A stretch of DNA of 64,000 nucleotides from Mycobacterium sp. 1164985.4. Its GTDB lineage: Bacteria > Actinomycetota > Actinomycetes > Mycobacteriales > Mycobacteriaceae. The notes below the pieces were generated by a model that ran no database searches, was not told the DNA's origin, and worked only from the letters and a program-made list of their open reading frames with translations. This document shows positions 60,935-64,000 of this stretch, piece by piece (the stretch's first letter is position 1; every line of letters starts with the position of its first letter). Made by a program: the position numbers and the translations under genes. The DNA lies in NCBI RefSeq assembly GCF_001668575.1, contig NZ_LZMD01000087.1, positions 1-64,000 of the forward strand, read 5' to 3'.

Positions 60935-62504
60935 CGGGCCGTCCGGACCCGGACACGGGCCGTCGACGCGGATCCGTTCCCCGCGGACGTGGTCGTTGCG
61001 TGCCCGGCTTCTCGCATCCCAGGTCGTACTCCTCGCGTTGGTGTGCGCAGCCGTCGGGGTGGGCACGGTGCTTGCGTTGCAACACTTTCTGACCAATCAG
61101 CTCGACGAGCGTCTGCTCGAGACGGGTCGGCGCTCGGCGGGCCTGTTCGAGTTCGGCCCGCCACCTCCACCGCCCGGCTTTCCGCGGCCCGGGTTCCGCG
61201 AACGCATGATCTTCCGACAGGACTCCGGGGCGGGACCCGCCTTCCTCAACGCGCCGGGACAGGCCGCCCGCACGCTGGGCGCGGTGATCTCGCACGGCAC
61301 CCCGGTCGATGCCGGGGTCATCACCGCCGACGGCACACGAAGCGAGATCAGCGCCACTGCGGCGCAACAGCTGGCGCAGGTCGCCGACGGCGCGCCGACG
61401 ACGGTCGACGTTGACGGACTCGGCCGCTACCGGGTCCTCGCTCTTCACGTGCATCGCCCCGGTGAGGCAATAGTGACCGGATTGCCGCTGTCCGACGTCG
61501 ACGACACGCTGCTGACCGTCGCCATCATCTTCTGCGTGGTGGGCGCCACGGCGCTGGTCGGGGCGACCACCGCCGGAATACTGATCATCCGGCGCCAACT
61601 CGCGCCGCTGGCAAAGGTTTCCGATGCGGCGCAACAGGTGGCCGACCTCGAACTCGAACGCGGAGAAGTACGCCTGCCCACACCGATCGTCAGGGTGGAC
61701 CCGGCCAGCGCGCACACCGAGATCGGCCAGCTCGGCTCCGCATTGAACCGGATGCTCGATCGGATCGCGTCCGCGCTGTCCGCGAGGCACGCCAGCGAGA
61801 CGAGGATCCGCCAGTTCGTCGCCGACGCCAGTCACGAGCTGCGCACCCCGCTGGCGGCCATTCGTGGTTATACCGAACTGGCACAACGCAAACGCAACGA
61901 CGTACCCGACGACGTCGCCCACGCCATGAGCCGGGTGGAATCGGAGACGGCCCGGATGACCCAGCTCGTCGAGGACATGCTGCTGTTGGCGCGTCTCGAT
62001 ACCGGCCGTCCGCTCGAGCGGCAGCCCGTGGACCTGTCGCGCTTGATCGTCGACGCGGTCAGCGACGCGCACATCGCCGGGCCGGAACACCAATGGTCGT
62101 TGGATCTTCCGGAGGAGCCGGTGATGGTGATCGGCGATGAAGCGCGGCTACATCAGGTGCTCGGGAACCTGCTCGCCAACGCCCGCACCCACACCCCGCC
62201 CGGCACCTCGGTGACGACGTCACTGAGCGTCGAGTCGGACGGGAGCGTGGTGTTGACCGTGGCCGACGACGGCCCCGGCATCCCGGCCTGGTTGCAGCCC
62301 GAGATCTTCGAGAGGTTCGCGCGCGGCGACTCGTCGCGATCGCGCCGCGGTGGCAGCACGGGCCTGGGCCTGGCGATCGTCGCGGCCGTCGTCAGGGCAC
62401 ACCGCGGCACCATCGACGTGCACAGCGCCCCCGGCGACACACGTTTCGTGGTCAGCCTCCCCGATTCACAGCCGGCGCACAGCGGGCCCAAGACCGGAAC
62501 CTAG
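60912..62504 (+). CDS. Sensor histidine kinase, TrcS-like
   Basis: A 530-residue membrane sensor. Basic N terminus, first helix (about 30-55), an extracytoplasmic domain (about 56-190) with a Pro run (FEFGPPPPPPGF), second helix (about 192-218) and a HAMP linker. The HisKA domain has phospho-acceptor H308 in SHELRTPLAA, and the ATPase domain has NLLANARTHTP, ADDGPGIP and GSTGLGLAIV. It should phosphorylate the TrcR-like regulator it overlaps. The signal is unknown; the Pro-rich sensor loop may face the cell wall. Confidence 0.9.
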   Translation: MSSSPRADGPSGPGHGPSTRIRSPRTWSLRARLLASQVVLLALVCAAVGVGTVLALQHFLTNQLDERLLETGRRSAGLFEFGPPPPPPGFPRPGFRERMIFRQDSGAGPAFLNAPGQAARTLGAVISHGTPVDAGVITADGTRSEISATAAQQLAQVADGAPTTVDVDGLGRYRVLALHVHRPGEAIVTGLPLSDVDDTLLTVAIIFCVVGATALVGATTAGILIIRRQLAPLAKVSDAAQQVADLELERGEVRLPTPIVRVDPASAHTEIGQLGSALNRMLDRIASALSARHASETRIRQFVADASHELRTPLAAIRGYTELAQRKRNDVPDDVAHAMSRVESETARMTQLVEDMLLLARLDTGRPLERQPVDLSRLIVDAVSDAHIAGPEHQWSLDLPEEPVMVIGDEARLHQVLGNLLANARTHTPPGTSVTTSLSVESDGSVVLTVADDGPGIPAWLQPEIFERFARGDSSRSRRGGSTGLGLAIVAAVVRAHRGTIDVHSAPGDTRFVVSLPDSQPAHSGPKTGT

Positions 62505-62527
62505 CTTTCGCGGCGACACTCGAACCG

Positions 62528-64000
62528 GTGACCGCCCTCGTTTCTCCGCGTGCGCAGACGCGAGTCACCCCGGCACGCCGGAACTCATGGGCAGATCGCA
62601 ACCACGTCCGTCTCGGGCTGCCCGTCCTATTGGCGGCGACGGCGGTGCTGTACCTCTGGAATCTCTCGGCGAGTGGATGGGCCAACGCCTTCTATTCGGC
62701 TGCGGCGCAGGCCGGTGCGAGCAATTGGACCGCGATGCTGTTCGGGTCCAGCGACGCGGCGAACGCCATCACGGTCGACAAGACACCCGCGGCGCTGTGG
62801 CTCATCGACATCTCGGTGCGGCTGTTCGGGCTCAACCCGTGGAGCGTGCTCGTTCCTCAGGCGCTCGAGGGCGTCGCCGCGGTCGGGTTGCTGTACGCGG
62901 CGGTCTGCCGGATCGCCGGCCGTGGCGGGGGCCTTCTGGCTGGGGCCATCCTGGCGCTGACGCCGGTGGCGGCGTTGATCTTTCGCTTCAACAACCCCGA
63001 CGCCCTGTTGGTGCTCATGCTCGTGGCCGCGGCCTACTGCATGCAACGTGCCTGCGAGAAGGACGCCAGCCGGTGGTGGTTGATCGCCGCCGGCGGTGCG
63101 GTCGGCTTCGGCTTCCTCGCCAAGATGTTGCAGGCATTTCTGGTGCTGCCGGGGTTCGTCGTCGGATATCTGATCGGAGGCAGCCGGCCCTGGCCGCGAC
63201 GGTTGCTCGACCTGCTTTCGGCCGCCACGGCCATGGTGGTCTCGGGCGGCTGGTATCTGCTGCTCGTCGAGTCGTGGCCGCTGTCGTCGCGGCCCTTCAT
63301 CGGCGGGTCGCAGCACAACAGCATCATCGAATTGACGTTTGCCTACAACGGGTTCGGTCGCATCACCGGCGACGAGCCGGGCGGCTTGGGCAACCTCAAC
63401 CACGACGTCGGCTGGGGTCGGCTGTTGGGTCCCGCGATGGGCCAGGGCATCGCGTGGCTGTTACCGGCCGCGTTGATCTGCCTGGCCGCCGGGCTCGTCC
63501 TCGTCCGCCGGCGTCCGCGCACCGACCCGCTGCGAACCGCGCTGATCATGTGGGGCGGCTGGTTGATCGTCACGGCCGTGGTCTTCAGCTTCGCCGGCGG
63601 CATCATCCATTCGTACTACACCGTCGCTCTCGCACCCGCGATCGCGGCCTGCATCGGCATCGGTGCAAACCTCATGTGGCACAACCGTTTCGACATCAGC
63701 GTGGCGACAGCTATGGCAAGCACCGTGGCGGTCACGGTCTGCCTCGCGGCGGTTCTGTTGAGCAGGAACGTCGGTTGGCTGCCGTGGTTGCGCGCGGTGG
63801 TGGCGGTCGGCGGAGTGGGGGCGGCGGTTCTGCTTCTCGTCGCGGGGAGGTTGCCGCGGTCGACGGCTGCCGCGGTGGCCGTGCTCGCCGTCGCGTCGTG
63901 TCTGGCCGCACCGGCCGTCTACTCCGTGGCCACCGCGGCGACGCCGCACAGCGGTGCGATCCCGGCTGTCGGTCCGTCCGGCCGCGGTTTCGGCGGTCCG
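62528..64000 (+). CDS. GT39/ArnT-type polyprenyl-sugar glycosyltransferase (3' end cut by window)
   Basis: The first 491 residues of a membrane glycosyltransferase of the dolichyl/polyprenyl-phosphate-mannose or ArnT type. A cytoplasmic Arg-rich start precedes the first helix (about 29-45); the first extracytoplasmic loop has SGWANAFYSAAAQAG and ITVDKTPAALW. FRFNNPDALLVLML and LAKMLQAFLVLPG are family hallmarks (YkcB-like), and at least nine further hydrophobic segments follow. It should transfer a sugar from a lipid carrier to an acceptor outside the membrane. The reading frame is open at the window edge. It starts with GTG 23 bases after the kinase stop, and GACACT just upstream is a weak -10. 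Confidence 0.85.
   Translation, partial: MTALVSPRAQTRVTPARRNSWADRNHVRLGLPVLLAATAVLYLWNLSASGWANAFYSAAAQAGASNWTAMLFGSSDAANAITVDKTPAALWLIDISVRLFGLNPWSVLVPQALEGVAAVGLLYAAVCRIAGRGGGLLAGAILALTPVAALIFRFNNPDALLVLMLVAAAYCMQRACEKDASRWWLIAAGGAVGFGFLAKMLQAFLVLPGFVVGYLIGGSRPWPRRLLDLLSAATAMVVSGGWYLLLVESWPLSSRPFIGGSQHNSIIELTFAYNGFGRITGDEPGGLGNLNHDVGWGRLLGPAMGQGIAWLLPAALICLAAGLVLVRRRPRTDPLRTALIMWGGWLIVTAVVFSFAGGIIHSYYTVALAPAIAACIGIGANLMWHNRFDISVATAMASTVAVTVCLAAVLLSRNVGWLPWLRAVVAVGGVGAAVLLLVAGRLPRSTAAAVAVLAVASCLAAPAVYSVATAATPHSGAIPAVGPSGRGFGGP

Overview
The window is high-GC actinobacterial DNA and is almost certainly from a Mycobacterium/Mycolicibacterium, probably a fast-growing environmental species. The case rests on gene content and order. 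From memory of M. tuberculosis H37Rv, the genes follow Rv1251c (nuclease-helicase), Rv1252c (lprE), Rv1253 (deaD), Rv1254, Rv1255c, Rv1256c (cyp130), Rv1257c, Rv1258c (tap), Rv1259 (udgB), Rv1261c, Rv1262c, Rv1263 (amiB2) and Rv1264 (adenylate cyclase). The order then jumps to Rv1272c/Rv1273c (ABC exporter), Rv1274/Rv1275 (lprB/lprC), Rv1276c, Rv1277/Rv1278 (SbcCD-like), Rv1279 (GMC oxidoreductase) and Rv1280c-Rv1283c (oppADCB). Acyltransferases, F420-type enzymes, DUF3558 lipoproteins and a 13E12-type HNH protein agree. No phage, transposase, CRISPR array or RNA gene was recognised, and no gene-free stretch exceeds 300 bases (the longest is about 220).

Layout. 74-12629: an FAD-linked oxidase, the iron-sulfur nuclease/helicase, lprE, the DEAD-box helicase, a membrane acyltransferase, a siderophore-interacting protein behind an IdeR-type iron box, then TetR, cyp130 and a second FAD-linked oxidase. 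12730-20216: a large LuxR-type ATPase regulator, an acyl-CoA ligase, the Tap efflux pump divergent from a family-5 uracil-DNA glycosylase, and a flavin oxidoreductase. 20213-28791: a Ddn-like protein, a HIT protein, a VOC protein divergent from an AraC regulator, amidase, a 1055-residue cyclase/ATPase regulator, a DNA-deoxyinosine-glycosylase-like protein, and the Rv1264-type cyclase. 28805-37750 is the part not found at this place in M. tuberculosis: an SOS-box HNH protein, a secreted protein, a copper-export pair with a CsoR-type operator, dtd, an AIM24 protein, two small or unknown genes and a molybdopterin oxidoreductase. 37770-49148 returns to the tuberculosis-like order. 49145-53246 is another insertion (a two-component flavin monooxygenase, a DszC/SfnB-like flavoprotein and a wax ester synthase/DGAT). 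53360-58849 is the opp oligopeptide importer. 59071-64000 holds two 81-residue secreted paralogs, a probably frameshifted membrane protein, a TrcR/TrcS-like two-component system and the start of a GT39/ArnT-type glycosyltransferase.

How the genes work together. The clearest local circuits are iron (IdeR box over the promoter of the siderophore-interacting protein), copper (CsoR-type operator before copZ-copA) and DNA damage (consensus LexA box over the promoter of a 20-codon leader ORF and the HNH gene). The window is rich in DNA maintenance: nuclease-helicase, UdgB, deoxyinosine glycosylase, the Mre11/Rad50-like pair and the SOS-controlled HNH protein. Many start codons lie exactly 7 or 8 bases after a TANNNT -10 element, so leaderless mRNAs seem common; this was used to choose starts. 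Several convergent gene pairs share four-base CTAG/TTAG stop palindromes. Many operon neighbours overlap by ATGA, GTGA or TGATG.
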